Assembly: GCF_002201475.1 (NCBI RefSeq)
Contig: NZ_CP021422.1
Span: 1 to 64,000 of the forward strand
Source: Acutalibacter muris
GTDB lineage: Bacteria; Bacillota; Clostridia; Oscillospirales; Acutalibacteraceae
DNA length: 64,000 bases
Reading direction: 5' to 3'
Shown here in pieces: positions 37,498 through 46,916 of the stretch (within the stretch, counting starts at the first letter, position 1; every line of letters starts with the position of its first letter). A model generated the notes under the pieces. It was not told the origin of the DNA. It was given only the letters and a program-made list of their open reading frames with translations, and made no database searches. A program made the position numbers and the translations under genes.

Positions 37498-40124
37498 TGC
37501 ATCTGTTCCTTCACGAAGCCCGGCACCGCCGCCAGGGCCTCGTCTAATTTCGTCTGGTCCTTGGCCCCGGCCATGGCGAAGTCGGGCTTGCCGCCGCCGT
37601 TGCCGCCGGTTATCTGGGCCACGGACTTCACCAAAAGCCCCGCCTTCAGCCCCTTCTCCTGGGCGGGCTTATTGCAGGCGGCCACCAGCGTGGCCTTGCC
37701 GCCGCTGACCCCGGCAAAAACGGCCGCCACCGGCTCCGGGGCCTCCTTGGCCTTGTCGCACAGGGCCCGCAGCGCGTCCGGCCCGGTGCCCGACAGCAGC
37801 GCGAACACCACCTTCACCCCGTTCACGTCCTGGGCCTCACGGAAGACCCCCTCAAGGTTCATGGAGGCTATCTTGGCGTTAAGGCTCTCGATCTGCCGGT
37901 CCTTCTCCTTGAGCTCCTGCATCACCTGCTTTGCGCGGGCGGGCAGCTCAACAGGATTTGTGACCTTAAGGAGCCTTGCGGTCTCCCCAAGGGCGGCCAC
38001 GTTCTGGGTCAGCTGCTCCAGCACGTTCCGGCCGGTGACGGCCTCTATCCTGCGCACGCCGGCCGCCACCGAGGACTCGGACACAATCTTGAAAAGCCCC
38101 AGCCTTGCGGTGTTGTCCATATGGGTACCGCCGCAGAGCTCCATGGAAAAGCCGTCCTTTAGGGAGACCACCCGCACCACATCGCCGTACTTCTCTCCGA
38201 ACAGGGCCATGGCCCCCAGCTTCCTGGCCTCGTCAATGGGCATTTCCCGAATCTCTACCGGCACCGAGCGGAGTATCTCCAGATTTACAAGGTGCTCTAC
38301 CTGTAAAAGCTCCTCTGGAGTCATAGCCGAGAAGTGTGTGAAGTCAAAGCGCACCCGGTCGCCGTTTACCAGCTGGCCCGCCTGCTCCACGTGCTCGCCC
38401 AGCACCCTCCTCAAAGCGGCCTGCAAAAGGTGGGCGGCGGTATGGTTGCGCATGATGTCCGCGCGAAGATCCCCGTCTACAACGGCGCTGACCTGGTCCC
38501 CCACGTTAAGGGTGCCCTCGCCTATGACGGCCCTGTGCAGGAATATCCCCTCATACCGAGTCACATCTATCACGTCCACAGTGACACCCTCGGCCTCAAG
38601 GGTGCCCGCATCAGCCGCCTGTCCGCCGCTCTCGCCGTAGAAGGGGGTGCGGTCCAGCACCACGGAGACCTCCGCGCCGGCCTCGGCGCTGTCCACCCGC
38701 CGGCCGTTTTCGATTATTGCAAGCACCTTCGCGGCAGAAGCAAGCTCTGTATAGCCCAGAAACTCCGTCTTGGGCAGACCGTTGACGGCCCCGCCCTCGC
38801 CCCTCCAGGCGTCGGCCCCGGCGTTCTTGCGGGCGGAGCGGGCGCGCTCCTTCTGCTGGCGCATAAGCTCGTGGAAGCGGGCCTCGTCCACCTCCATGCC
38901 CCGCTCGGAAAGTATCTCCTTTGTCAGGTCCAGGGGGAAGCCGAAGGTGTCGTTGAGGGTAAAGGCGCTCTCGCCGGAGAAGACCTTCGAGTCGGCCTTG
39001 TCGATAAACTCGGTGAGCATGGCCATACCCTGGTCGATGGTGCGGTTAAAGCTCTCCTCCTCGTGGGCTATCACCTTCCTGATGGTCTCCCGCTTCTCCC
39101 GGAGCTCCGGGTAAGCGCCGCCGTTCTCCTGGACCACGGTGTCCACCACGTCCTTGAGGAAGGCGCCCTTTACCCCCAGCAGCCGCCCGTGCCGTGCCGC
39201 CCGGCGAAGGAGCCGCCTGAGCACATATCCCCGGCCCTCGTTAGAGGGCAGCACGCCGTCGCCTATCATAAAGACGGTGCTGCGCATATGGTCCGTTATA
39301 ATGCGCAGGGAAATGTCGGTCTTCTTGTCCGCGCCGTACTCTGCCCCGGTGAGCTCGCTTATCTTCTTCATAATATTCTGCACGGTGTCTACCAAAAACA
39401 GGTTGTCCACGTCCTGCATTACACACGCCAAGCGCTCCATACCCAGGCCGGTGTCGATATTCTCCCGGCCAAGGGGTGTGTAGTTGCCCTTGCCGTCGTT
39501 GTTGAACTGGGTGAACACCAGGTTCCATACCTCCACATACCTGTCACACTCGCAGCCCACGTCGCAGTCGGGTTTGCCGCAGCTGTGCTCGGGGCCCCGG
39601 TCGAAGTATATCTCAGAGCAGGGGCCGCAGGGGCCGCTGCCGTGCTCCCAGAAGTTGTCCTCCTTGCCCATGCGGCGCATATGGCTCTCAGGCACGCCCA
39701 CATCCTTGGTCCAGATATCCCAGGCGACGTCGTCCTCCTGGTATACGGTAACAAAGAGCTTTTCCTCGGGTATCTCCAGTACCTTGGTAAAGAACTCCCA
39801 GGCCCAGGGAATGGCCTCTTTCTTGAAGTAGTCGTTAAAGCTGAAGTTCCCGAGCATCTCGAAGAAGGTGCCGTGCCGGTCGTCGATGCCCACGCTTTCT
39901 ATGTCCGGGGTGCGTATGCACTTCTGGCAGGTGGTCACCCGCAGCCTGGGCGGGGTGGACTCGCCGGTGAAGAACTTCTTCATGGGCGCCATGCCGGAGT
40001 TTATCAGCAGAAGGCTGTTGTCCCCCTGGGGTATCAGGGAGAAGCTGGGAAGCCGAAGGTGCCCCTTTGACTCAAAGAAGCGAAGATAGCTCTCTCTGAG
40101 CTCGTTCAGTCCTGTCCATTTCAT
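37494..40124 (-). CDS. alaS: Alanyl-tRNA synthetase
   Basis: AlaS charges tRNA-Ala and edits mischarged Ser and Gly. At 876 residues it is full length. The catalytic domain starts MKWTGLNELRESYLRFFESK. The editing domain zinc site is HTAAHLLQ plus CGGTHMDNTARLG, and a C-terminal coiled-coil/DHHA1 domain (GGNGGGKPDFAMAG) completes it. A T-box leader controls it. It is followed by an overlapping kinase and a HIT gene. Confidence 0.97.
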   Translation of the reverse strand: MKWTGLNELRESYLRFFESKGHLRLPSFSLIPQGDNSLLLINSGMAPMKKFFTGESTPPRLRVTTCQKCIRTPDIESVGIDDRHGTFFEMLGNFSFNDYFKKEAIPWAWEFFTKVLEIPEEKLFVTVYQEDDVAWDIWTKDVGVPESHMRRMGKEDNFWEHGSGPCGPCSEIYFDRGPEHSCGKPDCDVGCECDRYVEVWNLVFTQFNNDGKGNYTPLGRENIDTGLGMERLACVMQDVDNLFLVDTVQNIMKKISELTGAEYGADKKTDISLRIITDHMRSTVFMIGDGVLPSNEGRGYVLRRLLRRAARHGRLLGVKGAFLKDVVDTVVQENGGAYPELREKRETIRKVIAHEEESFNRTIDQGMAMLTEFIDKADSKVFSGESAFTLNDTFGFPLDLTKEILSERGMEVDEARFHELMRQQKERARSARKNAGADAWRGEGGAVNGLPKTEFLGYTELASAAKVLAIIENGRRVDSAEAGAEVSVVLDRTPFYGESGGQAADAGTLEAEGVTVDVIDVTRYEGIFLHRAVIGEGTLNVGDQVSAVVDGDLRADIMRNHTAAHLLQAALRRVLGEHVEQAGQLVNGDRVRFDFTHFSAMTPEELLQVEHLVNLEILRSVPVEIREMPIDEARKLGAMALFGEKYGDVVRVVSLKDGFSMELCGGTHMDNTARLGLFKIVSESSVAAGVRRIEAVTGRNVLEQLTQNVAALGETARLLKVTNPVELPARAKQVMQELKEKDRQIESLNAKIASMNLEGVFREAQDVNGVKVVFALLSGTGPDALRALCDKAKEAPEPVAAVFAGVSGGKATLVAACNKPAQEKGLKAGLLVKSVAQITGGNGGGKPDFAMAGAKDQTKLDEALAAVPGFVKEQMQ

Positions 40125-40149
40125 GTTTATCTCTCCTTAATAATAATTT

Positions 40150-40430
40150 ATATGAAAATAAAAAGCAGGCCAATCTATCCCAATGGGACGGATAAGCCCG
40201 CGGTACCACCCAAATTGCGCGACTTGGCCGTAAGGCTGATGTCAGCGCCTGCTCGAAGCCCGCTAACGCCGGGAATACGCTGCTGCTCGTCGCAGCAGAG
40301 CGTGAGGCCCGCAAAGAACCTCGATAGAAGCGGCCCGCTCTCCCGCCCCCAACGGCTTGCACCGGCCGCCGTCTCTCTGAAAGGGTTGATGGAAGAACGT
40401 CTTCTCCTCGCCTTTGATCATATTTTGCTA
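40150..40430 (-). promoter_or_regulatory. T-box leader of alaS
   Basis: The minus-strand leader carries the T-box sequence TGGGTGGTACCGCG (40199-40212), complementary to uncharged tRNA ends. A terminator-like stem (ATCCGTCCCATTGGGATAGAT region) with a T run follows at about 40158-40195. Stem I has the AGAGAGACGG and GGTGCAAGCC motifs. The hexamer GCCGCT (40329-40334) offers an alanine specifier codon (GCC or GCT). Uncharged tRNA-Ala should switch on the operon. Confidence 0.92.
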
Positions 40431-40436
40431 TGATAT

Positions 40437-40465
40437 AGTATAACCCCTCCCGGCGATTTTGTCAA
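40437..40465 (-). promoter_or_regulatory. Promoter of the alaS operon
   Basis: On the minus strand, TTGACA (40460-40465) and TATACT (40437-40442) are 17 bases apart. Confidence 0.88.
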
Positions 40466-40487
40466 CAGTTTGTCCGGGTAGTAGAAT
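40459..40487 (+). promoter_or_regulatory. Promoter of SLH gene 3
   Basis: TTGTCA (40459-40464) and TAGAAT (40482-40487) are 17 bases apart. The -35 box overlaps that of the divergent alaS promoter by five bases. The -10 comes from the shared cassette while the -35 is local. Confidence 0.7.
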
Positions 40488-40635
40488 ATAAATAACTTCC
40501 ACTCGCCGGCAAAAAAGAGCCGGACGAGAATCTAAAATTTAAGAGGGTTGAAATCATGAACAAAAGCAAGTTCCTGAAGAGATCACTCGCGGCGCTGTTG
40601 GCCATACTGATGGTCGCCACGATGATCCCGAGCGC
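40478..40635 (+). repeat. Shared 5' cassette, copy 2
   Basis: Matches 21267-21424 in direct orientation, including the UTR hairpin, ribosome binding site and signal-peptide codons. Confidence 0.9.
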
Positions 40636-43600
40636 CTTCGCCGCGGTGACAACCGTGGAGGACGCTCCCATGGCGTTTGCTGCTGATGATCCCGGGTACA
40701 ATATTTCCGTAGATGGAAATCGTGCCACCTGGGACGCAGCCGAGAACGCCTATACCGCTGAGACCAAGTTCCCGGAGGGCGGGTCCCCCGCAGACTTCGG
40801 CGCCAGCATGATCCCGGCAGCAAACACCACCATCGCCGTCAGCGGCAAGGAGGGCGTGGACCTGGGCACACTGGGCACCGCCGTGAATCCGCTGGACCCC
40901 GACAAGGCCGATAAGTCTGTCGACAGCTTCGGCGCGGGCACCTACACCTACACCCTGACCGCAGAGGTCACCAATGACAACGGCGACGTACTCAGCACCA
41001 ACGAGTATAAGCTGGTCATCACCGCGACCATGACAGTCAAGAGCACCGACGCAAGCCTGAAGGCTATCAAGTCTGCTAAACTGCAGGGCATGGTCAGCGC
41101 GAAGTTCGATAATGAGAAAAACACCATTGAGTTGGTCAAGGCTCTCGGCATGAGTGATAATATAAATTCCTCTGCCACAGGCAATGCCCCCCTTACAGAT
41201 AAAGCCGGTTTGACGCCTGTCTTTATCCCCGCCAACGACAATATTGCTAACATGACCTACAACTCAGGGACCAAGACCCTGACTGTCACCGCCCAGAACG
41301 GTGACACAAAGGCTTACAAGGTCACCTTCACCGAGGAGCCCGCTTTCAGCACCTTCAAGCTGGGCGACTTCGAAGGCAAGGCCGATGAAGACGATTCCAA
41401 GATTATTAACGTCTTCCTGCCATATTCCTATGTTAACAACGGCCGCACCGCTGTGGACGTTGCCAAGGTCAACAAGCTGGCCAACAGCTGGACCGTTCCC
41501 ACCGGCAGCGTTGTCAAGGTTAACGGCGTTGCTGCCGAGTCCGGCGACGCGCTGAATTTCGCGGTTCCGTCTCCTTCTGCCAACGTGGATACTATCGACG
41601 GCGTGGACTATTGGGTTGCCGATTCTACTACTTCCGGCACCAAGCCAATCACTGTAAAGACCAAAAAATCCGACGATTTTAAGGCTGTCAACGTCCGCGT
41701 CCTGGTTCCCAAAGAGAACCCCGAGGCCAAGCTGACCGCTATCCAGGTGGGCGCGAACAACCAGATAGTCAATATCCCCGAGGGCCAGACCACCGTTAAC
41801 GTGACCATGCCCTATGACAAGGACCATACAACCAAGGATTCTATCACTGCCCAGATCATCAAGGTATGGGGCTCTGAGGCGGCCAACGTTGAGCTGGCCA
41901 GGGACTATGTGGCTTCTGCAGACGCAACGCCTGATAAGCCTGTCAATGGCTTTGATCCTGTAGCGGGCACTGGCGAAGACATTAGCGGCGGCGTGGCTAC
42001 GTCCACCAATGGAATCGCCGTCTCCAAGACCGTCTACATCAACGTGAAGTCCGAGGACGGCAAGACCACCACCATGTACACCGTGAACGTCAACCCGGGC
42101 ACCAGCGGCAACCGCCGTCTGACCTCCGTTGAGTTCATTGACCCCGCTGACGACAACAAGGTTGTTGCCACCGGCAGCATCAACAACACCAACAACACCG
42201 TCAACATCACAGTGCCCTTCGCCGTTGGCATTGACCCCTGGACCAAGCTGGCCGGGCTCAAGGTCCGTGCCGCTGCTAACCCCAGCGCGGTTATTAAGAT
42301 GGGTAATAACGACATAACCGTCACTAGTGGCGCTGCTACAAACGCGGTTTATACTGTAACATTGACTGATAGTGATGTTCCGTCTGATACTAAAGAAACA
42401 GTCACTGATGCTCAAACAGCACCGTCAAACCCGACTGCTGATTATCAATTAACAGTTGGCGGTATAACAGTGACTGTTACGGTACCTTGTACGGCTACAG
42501 CGAAAGAAAGTACCCCTGGAACTCAGGACACAGATGTCGATGGCAAGTATATTTGGACACTCGCTCCAAAGGCGGATTTTGATGTGGCTGCCCTTGCAGC
42601 GCTGGTTGCTACCGCCGTGGGGAATGATGCTTCTGTCTCTAGCGATTGGGGCGTTGCCTATGACCCTGTAACAGGAGAGGACGGAAGCACCACTCATATT
42701 ATAAAAGCGACCGCTTCAACTGCCGGCAAGGTTGGCGAGAGTGGACCTGCGTCGGATAACGTTATTGTTGAAGGGTGGGATGAAGTATCCAAAGGCAGTG
42801 AGGATGGAGAGGATTCCGTCGCTATAACCAACACCTTTGTTGATTACGATTTGGCGACAAGTCTCCAAGATGTTCTTGATGCCGATAACGATGCAAGCGG
42901 TAACAAGGTCATCAGAATCCCCACCGCTGGCGTTGCCGGCGCCGATGCTGTTGGCAACCAGTTCAAAATCAAGACCGAGTACAATGCGGCCGCGAACTCC
43001 GAGACCGTTTACACCGTTACCATCAACAAGAAGGCCCCCAGCACTGCCGCGACTATTTCCGGCGTGAAGGTGACTAATGATGCGGACGGAACTCCCGACT
43101 CCGCAAGCGTTTCCTATAACGCCACCGCCTCCGGCACCAAGCAGAGCGGCAAGATCGTAGTTGCTCCGCTGCCCTATGCCCTTAGCCATACCGGCGTAAG
43201 TGCTGCTGACAATATGCGGTTCTCTGAGCTGGAGGTCAGCGAGGGCGCGAAGGTGTACGCCGTTAAGGGCACCACCGCAACCGAAATGAAGGTTACTAAG
43301 ACCGACGGCAAAGTGACAACGTATAGCGATCAGTTTGCTGCATGGACCGCTGACAATGATAATTGGACCAAGGCCGGCAAGGAAGTGAAGATTTACGTCT
43401 TCAGCGAGAAGGATTGGGACGCTATAGAGATTACTCCGAGCGCGGGTTATGATGAGGACAGGGAGACCGCCCTTACTGCCGATTTGACGGCTGTGGCTGG
43501 CGGTGCTGAAGCTGACATCACCCCCTCCACTCTCTACAAGATGTCCGCCTCCTACATCCCCGCCGAGACCGGCAAGGAGCTTGTAAGCATTGCCAGCACT

Positions 43601-45103
43601 CTGGACGAGAGGGTGAAGGTCGCCAAGGCCTCCAACACTGTTACGATTACCGTACCCTACTCCTTTGTGGACGATGGTGCAAAGCTCTTCTCCCTGGATA
43701 TCGTAACCAGCAAGCTGGCTACCCTTCATGCCACAAGCGTGGGCAATCAGATAGTTCCCGACGAGGGCAAACAGTCTAAGTTCGATGACGACACTGCCAC
43801 CAAGTTCAAGGTTGTGAAGGTTGGAGAGGATTATAAGCTCCAGACTAGCAGCGATGTCGACGTCACTAAGCTGGTTATCCAGTCCGAATCCAAGAACAAC
43901 ACCGGCGAGTGGAACATAGTCGTAAAGGTCGCTCCTGAGGAGAACAGCGCTGAAATCACCAGCATTTCTTCTAACGGCTACAGCGCCGTGCTGGGCGAGG
44001 ACGGCGAGACCTGGACCCTGAAGATTCCCGCCGATATGGATAAGGTTCAGCTGCTGAATATCGTTACCGCCTCCAAGGTCGCCACTGTTAAGGTGGACGG
44101 CGTTTCCTATGAGAAGGACGCTTACTATGATCTGGGCGCTGACCTTGAAATTGAAGTGACCGCCGAAAATGGCAATACTGCCTTCACCTACACCCTCAAG
44201 ATTGAGGAGGACACCAACCAGAGCAGCGACGCTACTCTGAGCGAGGTCAAGGTGGGCGAGTACGAAGTCACCAAGTCCGGCAACGATTACACCGTCAAGG
44301 TGCCCGAGGGCACAGACGTTACCAAGCTGCCCCTGACCCTGACCGCTACGGACAGCAAGATCAAGGGCATCACCGTCAACGGCACAGCATATACCGAGGG
44401 TATGGAGGTCGACCTGACCACAGCCGCCACCATCGTGGTGACCGCTGAGGACGGCTCCACCGCTACCTACACCCTGACCGCTGTCACCGGCGACGTTCAG
44501 AAGCCCAGCGACAAGTACACCGATATTCCTGCCGGAGCCATGGGCGACTATATAAAGGCCGCCATCGACAACGGCATTATGGTGGGCACCTCTGAAACCA
44601 AGTTCAGCCCCAATGTTGACATTCCCCGCTGGCAGTTCGCTCTGCTGATTGCCCGCGCTGACCTGAGGATCAAGAACGCTGATATCACCAGCGCGGCCGA
44701 GGCCGACGCCGAGCTCAAGAAGCTCTATAGCGGCACACCGGCGTTCAGCGATCCCAAGAACAACGAGCTTTACGACGCCGCTATCGAGTATTGCAGCAAG
44801 AACAAGATCATCAGCGGTATCGGAAATAACAAGTTCGATCCCAACGGCAAGGTGAACCGTCTCCAGGCTGCCCGCATGATCTCCGACTGGACTGGTGTCA
44901 CGGATGCGACCAAGACCGAGAACACCCATGACATCAAGGACTGGAACAAGATCAACTGGGGTAAGTATTACGTGAACTCCGTTTACGACGCAGGGTTCAT
45001 GCAGGGCCGCACCAACGGCAACTTCGGGCCCCAGGACGTCCTGAAGCGCAGTGAGGCCGCCGTAGTCATCATGAAGGCTTACGAGTACATGGCCGATAAA
45101 TAA
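40556..45103 (+). CDS. SLH-domain surface protein 3
   Basis: The largest of the three at 1515 residues. Its signal peptide (residues 1-29) is identical to protein 1. Many beta-rich repeats follow, then the cadherin-like sandwich module near 1223-1310 that is nearly identical to protein 2. The C-terminal region has three divergent SLH-like segments (about 1320-1515; YTDIPAGAMGDYIKAAIDNG, AAIEYCSKNKIISGIG, YYVNSVYDAGFMQGRT). These are not the SLH set of proteins 1 and 2. The ribosome binding site GAGGG lies 7 bases from the ATG. Codon use is strongly biased as in protein 1. Confidence 0.87.
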   Translation: MNKSKFLKRSLAALLAILMVATMIPSAFAAVTTVEDAPMAFAADDPGYNISVDGNRATWDAAENAYTAETKFPEGGSPADFGASMIPAANTTIAVSGKEGVDLGTLGTAVNPLDPDKADKSVDSFGAGTYTYTLTAEVTNDNGDVLSTNEYKLVITATMTVKSTDASLKAIKSAKLQGMVSAKFDNEKNTIELVKALGMSDNINSSATGNAPLTDKAGLTPVFIPANDNIANMTYNSGTKTLTVTAQNGDTKAYKVTFTEEPAFSTFKLGDFEGKADEDDSKIINVFLPYSYVNNGRTAVDVAKVNKLANSWTVPTGSVVKVNGVAAESGDALNFAVPSPSANVDTIDGVDYWVADSTTSGTKPITVKTKKSDDFKAVNVRVLVPKENPEAKLTAIQVGANNQIVNIPEGQTTVNVTMPYDKDHTTKDSITAQIIKVWGSEAANVELARDYVASADATPDKPVNGFDPVAGTGEDISGGVATSTNGIAVSKTVYINVKSEDGKTTTMYTVNVNPGTSGNRRLTSVEFIDPADDNKVVATGSINNTNNTVNITVPFAVGIDPWTKLAGLKVRAAANPSAVIKMGNNDITVTSGAATNAVYTVTLTDSDVPSDTKETVTDAQTAPSNPTADYQLTVGGITVTVTVPCTATAKESTPGTQDTDVDGKYIWTLAPKADFDVAALAALVATAVGNDASVSSDWGVAYDPVTGEDGSTTHIIKATASTAGKVGESGPASDNVIVEGWDEVSKGSEDGEDSVAITNTFVDYDLATSLQDVLDADNDASGNKVIRIPTAGVAGADAVGNQFKIKTEYNAAANSETVYTVTINKKAPSTAATISGVKVTNDADGTPDSASVSYNATASGTKQSGKIVVAPLPYALSHTGVSAADNMRFSELEVSEGAKVYAVKGTTATEMKVTKTDGKVTTYSDQFAAWTADNDNWTKAGKEVKIYVFSEKDWDAIEITPSAGYDEDRETALTADLTAVAGGAEADITPSTLYKMSASYIPAETGKELVSIASTLDERVKVAKASNTVTITVPYSFVDDGAKLFSLDIVTSKLATLHATSVGNQIVPDEGKQSKFDDDTATKFKVVKVGEDYKLQTSSDVDVTKLVIQSESKNNTGEWNIVVKVAPEENSAEITSISSNGYSAVLGEDGETWTLKIPADMDKVQLLNIVTASKVATVKVDGVSYEKDAYYDLGADLEIEVTAENGNTAFTYTLKIEEDTNQSSDATLSEVKVGEYEVTKSGNDYTVKVPEGTDVTKLPLTLTATDSKIKGITVNGTAYTEGMEVDLTTAATIVVTAEDGSTATYTLTAVTGDVQKPSDKYTDIPAGAMGDYIKAAIDNGIMVGTSETKFSPNVDIPRWQFALLIARADLRIKNADITSAAEADAELKKLYSGTPAFSDPKNNELYDAAIEYCSKNKIISGIGNNKFDPNGKVNRLQAARMISDWTGVTDATKTENTHDIKDWNKINWGKYYVNSVYDAGFMQGRTNGNFGPQDVLKRSEAAVVIMKAYEYMADK
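44222..44481 (+). repeat. Beta-sandwich module, copy 2 of an inverted pair
   Basis: Nearly identical to the reverse complement of 33077-33336. It encodes SSDATLSEVKVGEYEVTK and the following sandwich. Confidence 0.88.
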
Positions 45104-45182
45104 GGTTTCAACTCACCTAAATTTTATGATTACCCCATAAAGGCGAAGGGGGCGGAGTTTTCCGCCCTCTTTGCTGTTGGTT
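45096..45182 (+). repeat. Shared 3' block after SLH gene 3
   Basis: These 87 bp, from the last codons to CTGTTGGTT, are the same as 25213-25299 and the reverse complement of 32427-32513. They include the terminator stem (45146-45156, 45161-45171), although the SLH sequence just upstream is different. Confidence 0.9.
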
Positions 45183-45193
45183 TAAAAAACATA

Positions 45194-45226
45194 AGCAGAG
45201 CGGCCTTGATGTAAGGCCGCTCTGCT
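45194..45226. terminator. Terminator between SLH gene 3 and the FAS operon
   Basis: The perfect 14-bp arms (AGCAGAGCGGCCTT and its complement, 45194-45207 and 45213-45226) are followed on the minus strand by a T-rich stretch. It ends the fatty-acid operon and backs up the SLH terminator. Confidence 0.88.
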
Positions 45227-45253
45227 ACTTTCTACAATAACCGGCAAACCCTA

Positions 45254-46015
45254 TCAAAATTGCCGGAAACGCCCGTACCGAGCCGCTAAAAGCTCTTCTA
45301 CCGATAGGGACATGAGCGCGGGAAGCTCTGCAGAGAGCAGAGACTTAACCTGCGCATAGGTCGCGCTGACGTCCTCCTCAGTAATTATCTGTTCCACCAC
45401 GCCCAATTCCTTCATATCCTGCGCAGTCAGTTTCAAACACTCGGCCGCGTCCTTGACCTTTTTGGCGTCCTTCCAAAGTATACTCGCGCAGCCCTCGGGC
45501 GAGATCACCGAGTACATGGCGTTCTCCAATATCCACACCCGGTCGGCCAACGCCAGCGCTAATGCGCCGCCGCTGCCGCCTTCGCCTATAAGTATGGATA
45601 TTACTGGGGTGCGAAGCGTGGAAAGCTCGATCAAATTCTCAGCGATTGCCTGAGCCTGGCCCCGCTCTTCAGCTCCAAGTCCACAGTATGCCCCTGAGGT
45701 ATCCACCAGACAGACTACCGGCCGGCGGAACTTTTCCGCCTGCTTCATTAGTCTTAAGGCTTTACGGTAGCCCTCGGGGCTGGGCATCCCGAAGTTTCTC
45801 TTCAGCCTTTCCTTAGTGTCCGTCCCCTTCTCAATGGCAATGACAGTCACCGGCACACCCTCCAAAGTGGCAATGCCGCCTACAATAGCAGGGTCGTCTC
45901 CAAAGCGTCTGTCGCCGTGCAGCTCAATAAAACTATCAAAAATATTCTCAATATACGAGGTACCCGTGGGCCGTCCCTTGGACCGGGCAAGCATGACCTT
46001 ATCATATGCACTCAT
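45254..46015 (-). CDS. accA: Acetyl-CoA carboxylase carboxyltransferase alpha subunit
   Basis: With AccD it transfers the carboxyl group from biotin to acetyl-CoA, giving malonyl-CoA. At 253 residues it is a short AccA of the Clostridia/Lactobacillales type, with FIELHGDRRFGDDPAIVGG and IGEGGSGGALALALAD. Its ATG overlaps the accD stop by one base. It is the last gene of the operon. Confidence 0.95.
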   Translation of the reverse strand: MSAYDKVMLARSKGRPTGTSYIENIFDSFIELHGDRRFGDDPAIVGGIATLEGVPVTVIAIEKGTDTKERLKRNFGMPSPEGYRKALRLMKQAEKFRRPVVCLVDTSGAYCGLGAEERGQAQAIAENLIELSTLRTPVISILIGEGGSGGALALALADRVWILENAMYSVISPEGCASILWKDAKKVKDAAECLKLTAQDMKELGVVEQIITEEDVSATYAQVKSLLSAELPALMSLSVEELLAARYGRFRQF

Positions 46016-46899
46016 TACAGCTCGCCCTCCCCTTTTTCTTTCTCCGCAGTCCCCATTTGGTGCAGTCTAAGCAGGCTGGCAATGGTCTCCCTCTGTTCAT
46101 GCCTGGGCACTATCAGATCCACAAAGCCATGGTCCAAAAGAAATTCCGCTGTTTGGAAGCCCTGGGGCAGTTTCTTTCGTATAGTCTGCTCAATAACCCT
46201 TGGCCCGGCAAACCCGATCGTGGCCCCCGGCTCGGCCATAATAATGTCGCCGTCCATAGCAAAGCTGGCCGTCACTCCGCCAAGGGTGGGATCTGTTAGA
46301 ACTGTAAGGTATAAAAGCCCCGCGTTACTATGCCGCCGGACCGCCGCGCTGGTCTTGGCCATCTGCATAAGGGATAGTATGCCCTCCTGCATCCGCGCCC
46401 CGCCGGACACAGTGAAGCCAACTACAGAAAGGTGGAGCTCCGCGGCGGATTCGAACAGACGGGTTATTTTTTCACCCACGACAGTACCCATGCTGCCCAT
46501 CATAAAGTTTGGGTCCATCACAAACAACGCGCAGGGGTACTGCCCAATCTCAGCCGTGCCGCAGACTACCGCATCCTTCTCTCTGGAGGAGAGCCGCGCG
46601 TTTCTGAGCTTTTGATCATAGCCAGGGAAGTCCAGTATGTCCCGGCTCATGAGTTCTCCGTTCAGCTCCCGGAAACTGCCCTCGTCGGTGATATAGGCGA
46701 TGCGTTCTCTGGGGGTTATCCTGAAATGGTAGCCGCAGGCGGTGCACACGTTCATATTTTCCTGAAGGTCGCTTAACGGCAGTTGGACGCCGCATCGGGG
46801 GCACGTACTGCGGATACCGGCGTCCTCGGCCTCCTTGCCGCCCTTCTCCAATTCGTTCTGGGGCGATCGGAAAAGTCCCATTAAATTCATAAGCTGCAA
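46015..46899 (-). CDS. accD: Acetyl-CoA carboxylase carboxyltransferase beta subunit
   Basis: A 294-residue subunit with an N-terminal four-cysteine zinc ribbon (CPRCGVQ and CTACGYH) and the carboxyltransferase core ([35 protein letters not shown]). It forms the enzyme with AccA. It follows accC by 17 bases. Confidence 0.96.
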   Translation of the reverse strand: MQLMNLMGLFRSPQNELEKGGKEAEDAGIRSTCPRCGVQLPLSDLQENMNVCTACGYHFRITPRERIAYITDEGSFRELNGELMSRDILDFPGYDQKLRNARLSSREKDAVVCGTAEIGQYPCALFVMDPNFMMGSMGTVVGEKITRLFESAAELHLSVVGFTVSGGARMQEGILSLMQMAKTSAAVRRHSNAGLLYLTVLTDPTLGGVTASFAMDGDIIMAEPGATIGFAGPRVIEQTIRKKLPQGFQTAEFLLDHGFVDLIVPRHEQRETIASLLRLHQMGTAEKEKGEGEL

Positions 46900-46916
46900 C
46901 CTCTCCTTATATTAAG

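Noticed and set aside
38334-40070. A 578-codon open frame on the plus strand opposite alaS
   Set aside because: It is the antisense shadow of alaS; no start signal, and composition follows the codon periodicity of the real gene.
42716-44929. A 737-codon minus-strand frame opposite SLH gene 3
   Set aside because: The same codon-bias artefact; Gly/Leu/Val-rich with no domain.
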